From the NCBI GenBank assembly GCA_002307135.1, contig DBTQ01000033.1, positions 1-34,996 on the forward strand: DNA of 34,996 nt, read 5' to 3'. How positions within the stretch are numbered: position 1 is the first letter of the stretch; every line of letters starts with the position of its first letter. Made by a program: the position numbers and the translations under genes. The notes under the pieces were generated by a model that worked only from the letters and a program-made list of their open reading frames with translations, was not told where the DNA came from and made no database searches. This DNA comes from Bacteroidetes bacterium UBA1312. Lineage in GTDB: Bacteria; Bacteroidota; Bacteroidia; Chitinophagales; Chitinophagaceae. Below, in pieces: positions 15,274-23,878 of this stretch.

Positions 15274-15798
15274 TTATAAATTACTCTGTTGTAGGCCGGT
15301 TTCTAGTGAGTATAGTAACAAGGTCTCGTTTTCAATAAGTATTTCTTCCTCAAATTTTAGACCTAGTTTTTCCAGCAAACGAATAGAATAATGGTTCTGT
15401 TTAGTGGTTGCTCCCAAAATGTGGGTGTGTAACGAGTCTTGTATTAGCTTGTTTAAAACAGCTTTTACCGATTCATAAGCATAACCTTTTTTCTCGTATT
15501 GGGGAAGAAATGCAAAACCAATGTCGTGGTGTTTTAAATAATCTCTTTTGATAAGGGTGACAATACCTATCGCATAGTCGGTATCTTGTATTGTTACAAT
15601 CCAATATTGTACATTGGGGTTGTCCATTATTTTGCGGATATACTCTTGTGCATTATCTATGGAGTGAATATGTCGGTCTCCAATAAATTGGATCCATCCG
15701 GGAGAGTTAACTAATTCGAGAATAAACGAATCATGATGAAGGGTCAATTCATCCAGACGCAATCGCTCGGTGGTTATTTTATCAATCATTTTTGTCAA
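15274..15798 (-). CDS. GNAT-family N-acetyltransferase (RimJ/RimL-like)
   Basis: The 174-residue protein starts with ITTERLRLDELTLHHDSFILELVNSPGWIQFIGDR, the usual opening of RimJ/RimL-type acetyltransferases. YWIVTIQDTDYAIGIVTLIKRD and HDIGFAFLPQYEKKGYAYESV (about 95-115) give the acetyl-CoA-binding region (Q-x3-G-x-A), and the AGxxNxxS-like region appears as ATTKQNHYSIRLLEKLGLKF. Substrate is unknown: members acetylate ribosomal protein N-termini, other proteins or small molecules. It follows the SRP RNA on the same strand. Confidence 0.88.
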   Translation of the reverse strand: MTKMIDKITTERLRLDELTLHHDSFILELVNSPGWIQFIGDRHIHSIDNAQEYIRKIMDNPNVQYWIVTIQDTDYAIGIVTLIKRDYLKHHDIGFAFLPQYEKKGYAYESVKAVLNKLIQDSLHTHILGATTKQNHYSIRLLEKLGLKFEEEILIENETLLLYSLETGLQQSNL

Positions 15799-15870
15799 TG
15801 TAAATGAAATAATATATCACGCACGACCAGTAGAATACACTTAATAATTGCTACAGTTCGTATTAATGTA

Positions 15871-16848
15871 TTAATGTTTTAATGGTCTTTTCTTAATCAT
15901 TCCTCCTTTTGTATCTTTTATACTACTCATTACGACAAAGGCATTAGGATCAATTTTTTCAGTTTCCGAATTGAGTTTATTCAATTCTAGTCTTGTTACC
16001 ACAGTATAAATAATATCAATTTCTGTTGTTGCACCATTTTTTCCATAACCTGTTTTACCATTATATACTGTAAGCCCTCTGCCTATTTGATCAATAATCA
16101 TTTGTCGAATAGCCTCACTGTGCGGTGAAATAATAGTAACGCCAATATACTCTTCAATACCTTCAATAATAAAATCAAGCGTTTTTGATGCAGCGATATA
16201 AGTAATCATCGAATAAAGTGCAATTTCTACAGAAAGAAAGTATGCAGCAGTTGAGAAAATAATAATATTGATGATGATAATGATGTCGCCAATCGTGGCA
16301 CCTAATTTACGGCTTAAATAAATAGCCAAAACTTCTGTTCCGTCGATTACAGCTCCTCCTCTAATTGTTAATCCTATTCCTGCGCCAAGAAAGAAACCAC
16401 CGAAAACCGCTACCAGTAAATTATCTTTGGTGACATCCGGGAAATTAACAGTGGCAAGACATAAGGCAAGCCCGGAAATAGCCAATGCAGATTTTATGGC
16501 AAAGCTTTTACCTAGTGTATTGTAGGCAAGAATGATAAACGGAATATTGATGCCTATTATAAGCAGTTGAAGTGGTATTGATGAAAGTGCCGATATTAAA
16601 AGTGAGATGCCGGTAGCTCCTCCATCAATAAAATGATTGGTAAGCAGGAAACCTTTGAATCCAAAGGCTGCAGAAAAAATACCAACAGTAATTAATAAGA
16701 CATCTTTAATGTGTCTCCATACATTGGTTTTAAGTGTTCGAAAGCCTTTGGCGAGTTCGTAGTCTGAGCAAGGCAATACCTCTCCTCTCTTGTTTTTTTT
16801 GTGCCGGAGTGTTGTCTTGATGATTATTTGTTTCCAAAATGCCTTCAT
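15871..16848 (-). CDS. YitT-family membrane protein (DUF2179 C-terminus)
   Basis: The 325-residue protein has a charged N-terminus (about 1-48), five or six membrane segments (about 50-220; GIFSAAFGFKGFLLTNHFIDG, LLISALSSIPLQLLIIGINIPFIILAYN, GGFFLGAGIGLTIRGG) and a C-terminal DUF2179 domain (about 235-310; GVTIISPHSEAIRQMII, GLTVYNGKTGYG). The family is believed to be a membrane transporter or sensor; the substrate is not known. FLLTNHFIDGGATGISLL is characteristic. The start at 16848 lies within another minus-frame ORF of 78 codons (16730-16966); I favour the YitT start because the residues before the first membrane helix look normal for this lineage. Confidence 0.9.
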   Translation of the reverse strand: MKAFWKQIIIKTTLRHKKNKRGEVLPCSDYELAKGFRTLKTNVWRHIKDVLLITVGIFSAAFGFKGFLLTNHFIDGGATGISLLISALSSIPLQLLIIGINIPFIILAYNTLGKSFAIKSALAISGLALCLATVNFPDVTKDNLLVAVFGGFFLGAGIGLTIRGGAVIDGTEVLAIYLSRKLGATIGDIIIIINIIIFSTAAYFLSVEIALYSMITYIAASKTLDFIIEGIEEYIGVTIISPHSEAIRQMIIDQIGRGLTVYNGKTGYGKNGATTEIDIIYTVVTRLELNKLNSETEKIDPNAFVVMSSIKDTKGGMIKKRPLKH

Positions 16849-17015
16849 ATATAATAGTTGTGTTATCCTCTTTTATTTTGAATAGAATTATGGACTTCTG
16901 TCCTCTATTACTTGTGGCATATATTATAGCATCTAAAAAACTAAAATTATACAATTCTGCCGACATGAATGTTAGCTTTGGGATTTTAAAAGAGTAGTGC
17001 TGTTTATAAGCCTTA

Positions 17016-17285
17016 TTAATTTCTTCCGCCTGACTTGGGCAGTACTATTTTTCTAAGTGCGTTTTGTAGCCTAGGTTCTATTGTTTGGGCGATTATATAA
17101 GCTACCAACATTAAAATAGCTATTGGAATAACAGGTAGTAAAATATCGGGTATGCCGCCGTATTGCTTGTGCAATTTCACTATTAATGCAATTAATGCGT
17201 TCTCATGAATTAAGTATAATGGATAGCTGATAAAGCCAACGAATAGGAGCCAACGATGCGATAATATTATTTTGGAAAATACCAA
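17016..17285 (-). pseudogene. Acyltransferase 3 (OafA-like), C-terminal fragment
   Basis: The frame gives only the last 90-odd residues of an acyltransferase-3 membrane protein: LLFVGFISYPLYLIHENALIALIV is the classic FxGxxSYxxYLxH motif near the C-terminus, followed by one more membrane helix and a basic tail. Full members have about 350 residues and ten helices with an N-terminal catalytic histidine. Here the frame is closed by a TAA at 17304-17306 and the only starts are non-ATG, so the front of the gene is gone. The methyltransferase gene ends 30 bp upstream, suggesting a deletion or insertion joint between the two. Confidence 0.75.
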
Positions 17286-17314
17286 TACGTTAAATGATCT
17301 GTATTATCTCTATG

Positions 17315-18049
17315 CTATATTTTTCCCACCTTTAGCAGTAGTGGAAATATAATTGTCCTTACATTAGTCTTCCCCCATGCGGCTTTGAGTGTATTATAAA
17401 CGAGGTCAATGGGATTGTGTACTTTTTGTTCCATATAATGCTTTACCGCCGACCATGTACCCAAATAACCAATTAAATGTTCGAAAGTCCATTGAACATT
17501 ATGTTCAAAATCTGGAGTCTGCTTTATTTCAAAAGGAAAGGGTATTGTTTGATAATGATCGTCAATATATTTTCGTTCTTTATCCCAATAAGGTCCTAAA
17601 ATATTAGTGTAAAAATTTTCAATTAGCTCATCCAGCTCCGGTGTTATTTCCAACTTTCCATATCCTATTACTATGATGATTCCTTGTTTTTTTACCGTCC
17701 TTCTTACCTCTTTATAAAATTGATCAAAATCGAACCAATGAATTGCTTGCCCTATGATCACTAGGTCAAAATAATTATCAGGAAAATTGGTGTGTTCTGC
17801 GGCTTGTAAAGAATAACTGATTTTTTCGTTCTGAATTGCATTTGCAAGCTGCGGTGTGCTGATGTCTGTAGCACAAACGGTGTCGAAATAATGTGTTAGT
17901 TGATGAGCAATTTGACCGTTTCCTGTGGCACAGTCCCATGCGCTATGTTTGTTGGGTACAATAGTATTCAAATATTCAAAAAATGACAACGGATAGGTCG
18001 GCCTATATTGTGCATATTGATCAGAACCGGTCGAAAAATTGTCTTTCAT
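17315..18049 (-). CDS. Class I SAM-dependent methyltransferase
   Basis: The 244-residue protein begins with FSTGSDQYAQYRPTYPLSFF, then motif I SAWDCATGNGQIA (about 37-49), the acidic post-I ATDIS, and PDNYFDLVIIGQAIHWFDFDQF with the IHWFD pattern of a common methyltransferase-11 subfamily. SAM binding is therefore clear; the substrate is unknown. Members with this IHWFD signature are usually small-molecule enzymes of uncertain specificity. No partner gene is near. It is followed by an acyltransferase remnant. Confidence 0.9.
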   Translation of the reverse strand: MKDNFSTGSDQYAQYRPTYPLSFFEYLNTIVPNKHSAWDCATGNGQIAHQLTHYFDTVCATDISTPQLANAIQNEKISYSLQAAEHTNFPDNYFDLVIIGQAIHWFDFDQFYKEVRRTVKKQGIIIVIGYGKLEITPELDELIENFYTNILGPYWDKERKYIDDHYQTIPFPFEIKQTPDFEHNVQWTFEHLIGYLGTWSAVKHYMEQKVHNPIDLVYNTLKAAWGKTNVRTIIFPLLLKVGKI

Positions 18050-18156
18050 AAAATGTTTGCAAGTTTTAGAATTTGTTTTTGTTCATCGGTTATTTAATCA
18101 ATAATGCAGGGTGCTATTTGTCAAGTTTTATAATGTCATGCTTTGTCTTATTATAT

Positions 18157-18708
18157 TCACTTTGTATTAAGCCACATCGGCTTTGTTTTCAATACGTCTT
18201 TGTATATCCTACAAGTCGCTGTATGAGCGCCCTGTAAGTATCCTATACTCATTAAAAATTCATTTACAATTTCTCCGCCAGTGAATTTAAAAGTGCGCTT
18301 AAATAATTTTACCCATTCGTCTTTTGATTTTGGATGATGATGTTCTAACCATTTTGCAAACGAACTATATTCTTTTTGAATTTGCAGTATAGTTTTGGCA
18401 TTTTCTATGGCTGCATTTACTTTTAGTCGGTTGCGGATAATGCCTGGGTCTGCCAGCAACCTTTCCCTGTCTGCTTCTGTATAAGCCGCTACTTTTTTAA
18501 TATTGAAGTTGTGGTATGCTTTTCTAAAAGTGGCTTCCTTTTTCAATATGGTTTCCCAGCTCAGTCCTGCCTGATTAATTTCAAGTATCAGCCGACAAAA
18601 TAATTCGTCGTCGTCATGTATTGGAAAACCATATAATTTGTCGTGATATGCTTTGTGCAAAACCTTTTTATCTTCCGACATCGTTTCTATTGCGCTGCAG
18701 TAGGACAT
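18157..18708 (-). CDS. tag: DNA-3-methyladenine glycosylase I
   Basis: Tag removes 3-methyladenine from alkylated DNA in base excision repair. The 183-residue protein matches the family in length and motifs: C4 near the start, AYHDKLYGFPIHDDDELF (H22), EINQAGLSWETILKKE with the base-recognising E43, GIIRNRLKV, and the C-terminal GAHTATC (H162, C166). C4, H22, H162 and C166 correspond to the structural zinc site of E. coli Tag. Tryptophans of the binding pocket in the E. coli N-terminus (CSWC) are replaced here by SYCSAI. The ATG is 6 nt after the stop of the upstream AraC gene, so the two may be co-transcribed. Confidence 0.93.
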   Translation of the reverse strand: MSYCSAIETMSEDKKVLHKAYHDKLYGFPIHDDDELFCRLILEINQAGLSWETILKKEATFRKAYHNFNIKKVAAYTEADRERLLADPGIIRNRLKVNAAIENAKTILQIQKEYSSFAKWLEHHHPKSKDEWVKLFKRTFKFTGGEIVNEFLMSIGYLQGAHTATCRIYKDVLKTKPMWLNTK

Positions 18709-18714
18709 GTTTTA

Positions 18715-19629
18715 TTAATTGAATGATTGTTTAAATGCTATTGGTGTAAAATTAGTCTTTCGCTTAAATATTTTATTGAATGATTGTGGGTGCTCAAAGC
18801 CTAATTGATAAGCCACTTCCGCAACAGACAAATTGCTGGTCGATAGCATTTCTTTCGCTTTTTCAATGAGTTTGTTGTGGATATGCTGCTGCGCATTCTG
18901 CCCGGTGAGCGAACGCAGCATGTCGCTTAAATAGCGTGGTGAAATATTGAGTTGCGCTGCAAGATATTGCACTGTGGGCAATCCTTTCATCAATGCCGTT
19001 TGGTTATTGAAATAATTGTTTAACAGGTTTTCTAACCTTGACAACAAATCGTTACTCACTGCTTTCCGGGTAATGAACTGGCGCTTGTAGAAGCGATTGC
19101 TGTAATTCAAAATCAGTTCAATCTGTGCAATGATCACATCCTGGCTAAAATCGTCTATCGCTGATTGTAATTCGTCATCAATATTTTTGAAAATAGAAAG
19201 GATCACTGCTTTTTCTTTTTCAGACAGGTGCAGTGCCTCATTGGCCGCATAGGAAAAGAAGCCAAAATTTGTGATGTTTTTCCCTAACGGATAATTTCTG
19301 ATAAAGTCGGGGTGAATGAGTAGGGTATGACCCAGGTATTCCGTATCGTCCGTTGTTGCCAGCAATTGATTGGGCGCGGTAAAAACCATGCCGCCTTCAT
19401 CAAAATCGTAATAGCTTTGACCGTACCTTATTTTCCCCCGGAGGCCTTTTTTATAGGAAATCTTATAAAAATTAAGCAGGAAGGATTGGGGCAATTGTTC
19501 TTTCTCTATTGCTATCTCGGTATTGTCCACCAGACTTACCAGCGGGTGCAAGGGTTTTGGCAGACCCAGCACCCGGTGTAAGTCGGATATAGAGTTGAAC
19601 TGATGTGGTATGTGTTCTTCTTTTTTCAC
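18715..19629 (-). CDS. AraC-family transcriptional regulator
   Basis: The 304-residue protein has an N-terminal cupin-like sensing domain (about 25-170, including YDFDEGGMVFTAPNQLLATT) and a C-terminal double helix-turn-helix (about 215-302). The two helices are visible as VQYLAAQLNISPRYLSDMLR and LSVAEVAYQLGFEHPQSFNK, ending FKRKTNFTPIAFKQSF. It binds DNA as an activator or repressor; the ligand is unknown. It lies 21 bp downstream of an SDR gene on the same strand, an arrangement common in Bacteroidota where the regulator controls the oxidoreductase. Confidence 0.95.
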   Translation of the reverse strand: MKKEEHIPHQFNSISDLHRVLGLPKPLHPLVSLVDNTEIAIEKEQLPQSFLLNFYKISYKKGLRGKIRYGQSYYDFDEGGMVFTAPNQLLATTDDTEYLGHTLLIHPDFIRNYPLGKNITNFGFFSYAANEALHLSEKEKAVILSIFKNIDDELQSAIDDFSQDVIIAQIELILNYSNRFYKRQFITRKAVSNDLLSRLENLLNNYFNNQTALMKGLPTVQYLAAQLNISPRYLSDMLRSLTGQNAQQHIHNKLIEKAKEMLSTSNLSVAEVAYQLGFEHPQSFNKIFKRKTNFTPIAFKQSFN

Positions 19630-19650
19630 TTTATAAAGATAAGGAGTGGT

Positions 19651-20448
19651 TTAGTTTCCAAAGAACGTTTGTTCCATTTGTTTTCTGAATGCCTCATCAC
19701 CTATTCCCAGCCGTTGTGCATAGAGTGCTTTGGCATCTTCACCTGCAATATATCTTAACTTGTCCTGTCCGTCTGTAGCTGCTTCATATACCACTGCTGC
19801 TATTTGTTCTGCCGGCGTAAAATTATCCTCACTGATCCCCGCGAACATTTTGTCCACCCAGTGTTGGTAAGCAGGGTGAGTAGCCATATCTGCGGAACGG
19901 CTCAGAAAATCTGTTTTGATACCACCTGGAGCAACAGTTTTAATATCCACACCAATTTTTTTCAGTTCAAAAGCCATGCTTTCGCTCCAGCCTTCCAATG
20001 CCCATTTGGTAGCATGATACACAGAACTGAATGGAAATGTAATGTGCCCGCCAATGGACGTTGTCGTTATAAACAGGCCATTTTGTTTTGCTCTGAAATA
20101 AGGGATGAACGCTTGCGTAACACGAATAACACCTAAGATATTGGTATTTAACTGACGCACTAATTGTTCATCTGAAGTGGATTCCAAAGGCCCCATCAAT
20201 CCATATCCCGCATTGTTAAACACTACATCAATATTGCCAAAGGCAATTGCTTTTTTGGTTGTTTCTTTTATTTGGTCAAGATTGGTAACATCTAATGGCA
20301 ACAAAGTAATATTGTCCAGAAGATTTAGTCCTGTTTCGTTTTCGGGTTTACGCATAGTAGCAATTACTTTCCAGCCTTTTGATGCGAATAATTTTGCAGT
20401 TGCTTTACCTAGTCCTGTAGAGGCACCAGTAATGAAAATTGTTTTCAT
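19651..20448 (-). CDS. SDR-family NAD(P)-dependent oxidoreductase
   Basis: The frame opens at 20520, but the ATG at 20448 (MKTIFITGASTGLG) is the natural start, giving 265 residues. It has the Rossmann motif TGASTGLG (7-14), NNAGYG (about 78-83), catalytic S131 and Y144-x3-K148 (YHATKW). This is a classical short-chain dehydrogenase acting on an unknown carbonyl or alcohol. Just downstream is an AraC regulator (21 bp), probably controlling it. The C-terminal part PAEQIAAVVYEAATDGQDKLRYIAGEDAK is typical of a large SDR subgroup found with AraC genes. Confidence 0.93.
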   Translation of the reverse strand: MKTIFITGASTGLGKATAKLFASKGWKVIATMRKPENETGLNLLDNITLLPLDVTNLDQIKETTKKAIAFGNIDVVFNNAGYGLMGPLESTSDEQLVRQLNTNILGVIRVTQAFIPYFRAKQNGLFITTTSIGGHITFPFSSVYHATKWALEGWSESMAFELKKIGVDIKTVAPGGIKTDFLSRSADMATHPAYQHWVDKMFAGISEDNFTPAEQIAAVVYEAATDGQDKLRYIAGEDAKALYAQRLGIGDEAFRKQMEQTFFGN

Positions 20449-20560
20449 TTTTGTTGTTTTTAAATTTGAAACACAAAGGTCATCAGTTGACTGTACAAGG
20501 ATGTAGCCATATTGCAGCATCTTGTAGCCAAAATGCGGATAGCAAAAAAGTGTTTGTTTT

Positions 20561-20953
20561 TTATGCGCCGGGAATTATTTCCATCAACATTTCATTGCCT
20601 GCTTTATCGTAATAGGTACAAGTCATTTGCTCCATACAAACGGCCCACTTTTCCACCCCTGAACGAGCACAGTCTTTGCAGAAAGTCATATAATCTGTTT
20701 GCCCCTGTTGGTGCGCTTTAAGGTCTTGTTGGAATTGAGCGATATTACTTTCTTCCGCAATCACAAGCGGATCATATTTGGACGCGGCAGAAGTTTGGTA
20801 ATTGTCCCTGCCAAAATAATTAATGTGACCGTCTGTAACATAAGCCTCATAAAACGTAACGCCCAGTTGAATGAGATCTTGTACATAATGGGGGAAATTC
20901 GCACCACTTTTTACTTTTGAATGAGCTGCTTTTATTTGTTCTGTTGTAAACAT
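20561..20953 (-). CDS. DUF1398 (YbcV-like) protein
   Basis: The 130-residue protein matches the DUF1398 family in length and in motifs such as IKAAHSKVKSGANFPHYVQD, LGVTFYEAYVTDGHINYFG and CARSGVEKWAVCMEQMTCTYYD. Such proteins are small, cytosolic and occur scattered in many bacteria, including E. coli YbcV; their function is not known. No signal peptide or membrane segment is present. It lies between an SDR gene and an AraC regulator on the same strand, in a mixed cluster. Confidence 0.9.
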   Translation of the reverse strand: MFTTEQIKAAHSKVKSGANFPHYVQDLIQLGVTFYEAYVTDGHINYFGRDNYQTSAASKYDPLVIAEESNIAQFQQDLKAHQQGQTDYMTFCKDCARSGVEKWAVCMEQMTCTYYDKAGNEMLMEIIPGA

Positions 20954-21031
20954 TTTTTTATTTTTTTTAATGGTTATTTATGGATACAAAAGTCCGGTAA
21001 TCTTACACGCCCTCATTGTAAAAAATCGTTT

Positions 21032-21796
21032 TTATAGCAATCGTTTGAAATTTTCAGGTGTATCGCCTGTGTATTGTTTGAAGTCTTTTATAAAATGAGC
21101 CTGGTCAAAAAAGTTGTATTCAAAACAAAGTTCTGTCAATGATTTATACGTATCCATATTATTTAAAACCGCATTGAAACGTACGATAGACGCGAATTTT
21201 TTAGGCGAAGTACCGACTATTTTACGGAACCTTTTTTCGAAAGGGCTTTGGCTGATCAATAATGCTTTACTCAGTTCTTTAATCCTGATTGCCCCTTTCG
21301 ACTGATAGATCAGCCGTACCGCTTCCACAATCAATTGATCGGCTTGCTTTTCTTTAAGTACCGATAATAAAAACCGCTCCACTACTTGTATCCGTTCTGC
21401 ATCCGACCGAGCATAAGCCAACTGTTCTTCCGTTGTTGTAATTTGGGCTTTGCTGAATATGTTGTCCAGAGCAATGCTTTGGTTAAATAATTCGTGGGCC
21501 GGTGTAGTTGAAAAATGGCTTATGCCTGTTTCAGTAAAGAACACCAGGATTGTACCGATGCCGGCTGAGCTCTTGAAAACTTTATAATTGTCTGATAAGC
21601 CTGTGATACCTGCTGTCGCTAAACCAGTTTCTATACGATCCTGTACCACACTTAATTTTCCTTTGTACTGAAAACCTATCACCAGTCCTGTGCCGGGAAA
21701 TACTTTATACTCCTGCGTTTCTCCGTGTTCAGAGATCACGAGGTATTGTACATAATGGCTTAGCCTGGGTGTTGGTATGATTTTTTCAAATCGCAT
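21032..21796 (-). CDS. AraC-family regulator with DUF6597-like N-terminus
   Basis: The 254-residue protein begins with a domain of the DUF6597 type (about 1-110; FEKIIPTPRLSHYVQYLVISEH, VFPGTGLVIGFQYKG, and FFTETGISHFSTTPAHELFNQS), found in front of many Bacteroidota AraC regulators. A C-terminal HTH domain (about 160-254) has RIKELSKALLISQSPFEKRF and ends FDQAHFIKDFKQYTGDTPENF. It probably regulates nearby genes, perhaps DUF1398 or the TMEM175-like gene (21 bp upstream), but this is inference. Confidence 0.93.
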   Translation of the reverse strand: MRFEKIIPTPRLSHYVQYLVISEHGETQEYKVFPGTGLVIGFQYKGKLSVVQDRIETGLATAGITGLSDNYKVFKSSAGIGTILVFFTETGISHFSTTPAHELFNQSIALDNIFSKAQITTTEEQLAYARSDAERIQVVERFLLSVLKEKQADQLIVEAVRLIYQSKGAIRIKELSKALLISQSPFEKRFRKIVGTSPKKFASIVRFNAVLNNMDTYKSLTELCFEYNFFDQAHFIKDFKQYTGDTPENFKRLL

Positions 21797-21817
21797 GTTC
21801 TCTTCTTATATCGATCG

Positions 21818-22438
21818 TTATTCTTCAAAATCATCATCAGAATCTTTGGTTGCTATAGCCCAAAATACCCACATGAAAAATGTAAGTGCCAGAGCAATCC
21901 TTGAATAATAAAATGCAACAACAGTGATCAATGCATAGGAAATGATACCGATTACTTGCCCTTTCATCATTGCCTTTAATATAGGAATGCCTTTCTCGGG
22001 CTGAATAAAATACTTTTCATTTTGCATAATACATCTGTTCAATATCAGCATGGTGAGGGTTATCGTGCCGGTAAATCCTGTGTAGAAGGCTACAGCAGTA
22101 CTTTCTGCGTTGGTTCCTATAAAATTACCTACCGTTTTTGTTGGAAAAGGAAACAGTGCTACGACTAATAGCACCAATCCGTTCGCAAGTATAATTCGAT
22201 GGTTGGCTATTCGTAATTGTTTGAATATTTTATTATGCCCCATCCATATCAGCAATACTGTGGCAAATGAATTGAAATAGGAAAAGTACTCCGGCCAATG
22301 TGCCACAATTTTTTGCCAGAGATTGGCATTGTCGGCTCCTTCATATTCTTTAATGCCTATTTCTATAGCCAGTAAAGTAATGGCTACGCCAAATATACCG
22401 TCACTAAATGCTTCTAAGCGGCTTGTCTGTTTTTCCAT
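21818..22438 (-). CDS. TMEM175-family (DUF1211) membrane protein
   Basis: The 206-residue protein starts MEKQTSRLEAFSDGIFGVAI, which carries the RxxxFSD motif (R7, F11-D13) of TMEM175-type potassium channels. Six hydrophobic segments follow, though this bacterial form has a single repeat and works, if at all, as an oligomer. Bacterial TMEM175 members conduct potassium with little selectivity; the exact role here is unknown. The C-terminus is acidic (SDDDFEE). It sits 21 bp upstream of an AraC regulator. Confidence 0.9.
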   Translation of the reverse strand: MEKQTSRLEAFSDGIFGVAITLLAIEIGIKEYEGADNANLWQKIVAHWPEYFSYFNSFATVLLIWMGHNKIFKQLRIANHRIILANGLVLLVVALFPFPTKTVGNFIGTNAESTAVAFYTGFTGTITLTMLILNRCIMQNEKYFIQPEKGIPILKAMMKGQVIGIISYALITVVAFYYSRIALALTFFMWVFWAIATKDSDDDFEE

Positions 22439-22533
22439 TTCGTTCGTGTTATTCCAAGAGCAGGGTATCAGGTTCTGATCCGGACTTTAGATACTGCTAT
22501 CCAATATCGTGCCGTTTTCTTATTGCTCGCCGC

Positions 22534-23700
22534 TTAGCTTGCTTTTATCAGGGCCCAAACTTGCTCATTGAAGTGTGGCTTGCTGATACCGCTTATTTTT
22601 TTCAATGCTTTGAAATAATTTTCATTGTCTTTTTCTTTTTTGCCACAGCTCAATAATTCTATTACAGCAGGAAAGCCTTTTTCGTGCTCTATTTTTTGAG
22701 CAAGCAATGCATTGATTACAAAATCCACATTCAAAGGAAATTTTCCTTTAGGGTCGAAATTTTTACTTTCGTTGTACAATGCCAGCCAATCCGCATTCGG
22801 GTTTTCCTGCGCATAGACTTTGAATTTGTCTAAAATTTCCTGCCAGCTCAGTCCCCAGCTTCCGCCATATAGATATGCTGTCCCTTCATCGACAGGTCTG
22901 TTGATGATGTTGGTAGAAAGCACTTTGTGTAACCTTTCGTGCCAGGTATCGTGTGGGTCTGCGCCTATAAACTCAGAAGTGAATATACCGTTTACATTAA
23001 GGTACTGGTTGTTTTCCTCTGCCGTTTCGCTATTGCGGGCATAACCATTGTAGTCCAATTTGTAGTCAACGCCAATTAATTGCAATACCTCATGAAAATT
23101 ATCTGCACAATAAAACTCAGTTGTTCTGACTGGTGCGTTTAATTTCTTATCGTAGTCGGCAACCATTTTAAAAAAATTGGTTGCTTTCACTACATCAAAA
23201 GTGTTTTTGTAATGAATATTTACATTATAGATCTGCTGTGTTTTCCAGCTAATGGTATTTTGTTTCAGCGGCGAATTGAAATAGAACTTATGTTCTTTTT
23301 TTGAAGCCAGTAATGTAAAATTCGCCCTTAAAGAAGCTGTATGTTCGTGAATGCCCATGTAGGACAACTGAATTAAAAAACTGCTGTCGTTTAACCGTAC
23401 AGCATTAGTGAGGTAGGCTTGATAAAAATTACTGTCTTTAAATTTATTGCTCTTTGCTAAGTCCTTCATTTCGTCCAGCAATGCAGATGTTGCTAATAAA
23501 TCTTCGGGGAGTACAAACGTGTTTTCTTTGTTGGGCTTTGCCGTTTGAGCAAGGAAGTCATTGAGTGCAATAAGCAACTCTTTCTTTACTACCGTATCTC
23601 TTGGCAACAAAATGTCATTAGATACAATTACATGAGCTGTTTGTGCGAATGCCGCTGTAGCGATCAACGATGCTCCTATTCCTAAGCATAATTTTTTCAT
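22534..23700 (-). CDS. Secreted HExxH (gluzincin-like) putative metallopeptidase
   Basis: The 388-residue protein has a signal peptide (1-19/20, ATAAFAQ). I do not recognise the family, but residues 254-258 read HERLH within DTWHERLHKVL, a fit to the zinc-binding HExxH helix, and DEGTAYLYGGSWG follows with E272 placed as the third zinc ligand, 14 residues after H258, as in gluzincin peptidases. The N-terminal half (about 20-240) is a mixed alpha/beta region without known motifs; the C-terminal part is helical. It would act in the periplasm or at the surface. It is the most upstream gene of the 18-23.7 kb minus cluster. A peptidase role rests only on these motifs. Confidence 0.7.
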   Translation of the reverse strand: MKKLCLGIGASLIATAAFAQTAHVIVSNDILLPRDTVVKKELLIALNDFLAQTAKPNKENTFVLPEDLLATSALLDEMKDLAKSNKFKDSNFYQAYLTNAVRLNDSSFLIQLSYMGIHEHTASLRANFTLLASKKEHKFYFNSPLKQNTISWKTQQIYNVNIHYKNTFDVVKATNFFKMVADYDKKLNAPVRTTEFYCADNFHEVLQLIGVDYKLDYNGYARNSETAEENNQYLNVNGIFTSEFIGADPHDTWHERLHKVLSTNIINRPVDEGTAYLYGGSWGLSWQEILDKFKVYAQENPNADWLALYNESKNFDPKGKFPLNVDFVINALLAQKIEHEKGFPAVIELLSCGKKEKDNENYFKALKKISGISKPHFNEQVWALIKAS

Positions 23701-23878
23701 AGTTTTATTGTGTGGTTTTAGGTGTCAAATATATGTCGCATGACCAGTTTTGAAAGTTGAGTCAGCTTCTATTAACGCATCAATAGCTAAATTAATCAAT
23801 TTAAGGTGGGCTTTGTCTTTCTATCTGCTATTGGCTATATATGAACTATTGCACAGCTTATCATAATAAATTGCATCG

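Noticed and set aside
16730..16966. 78-codon minus ORF overlapping the YitT start
   Set aside because: Shares most of its second half with the N-terminus of the YitT gene in another frame and shows no family; treated as a shadow, though its first 40 codons lie in otherwise empty DNA.
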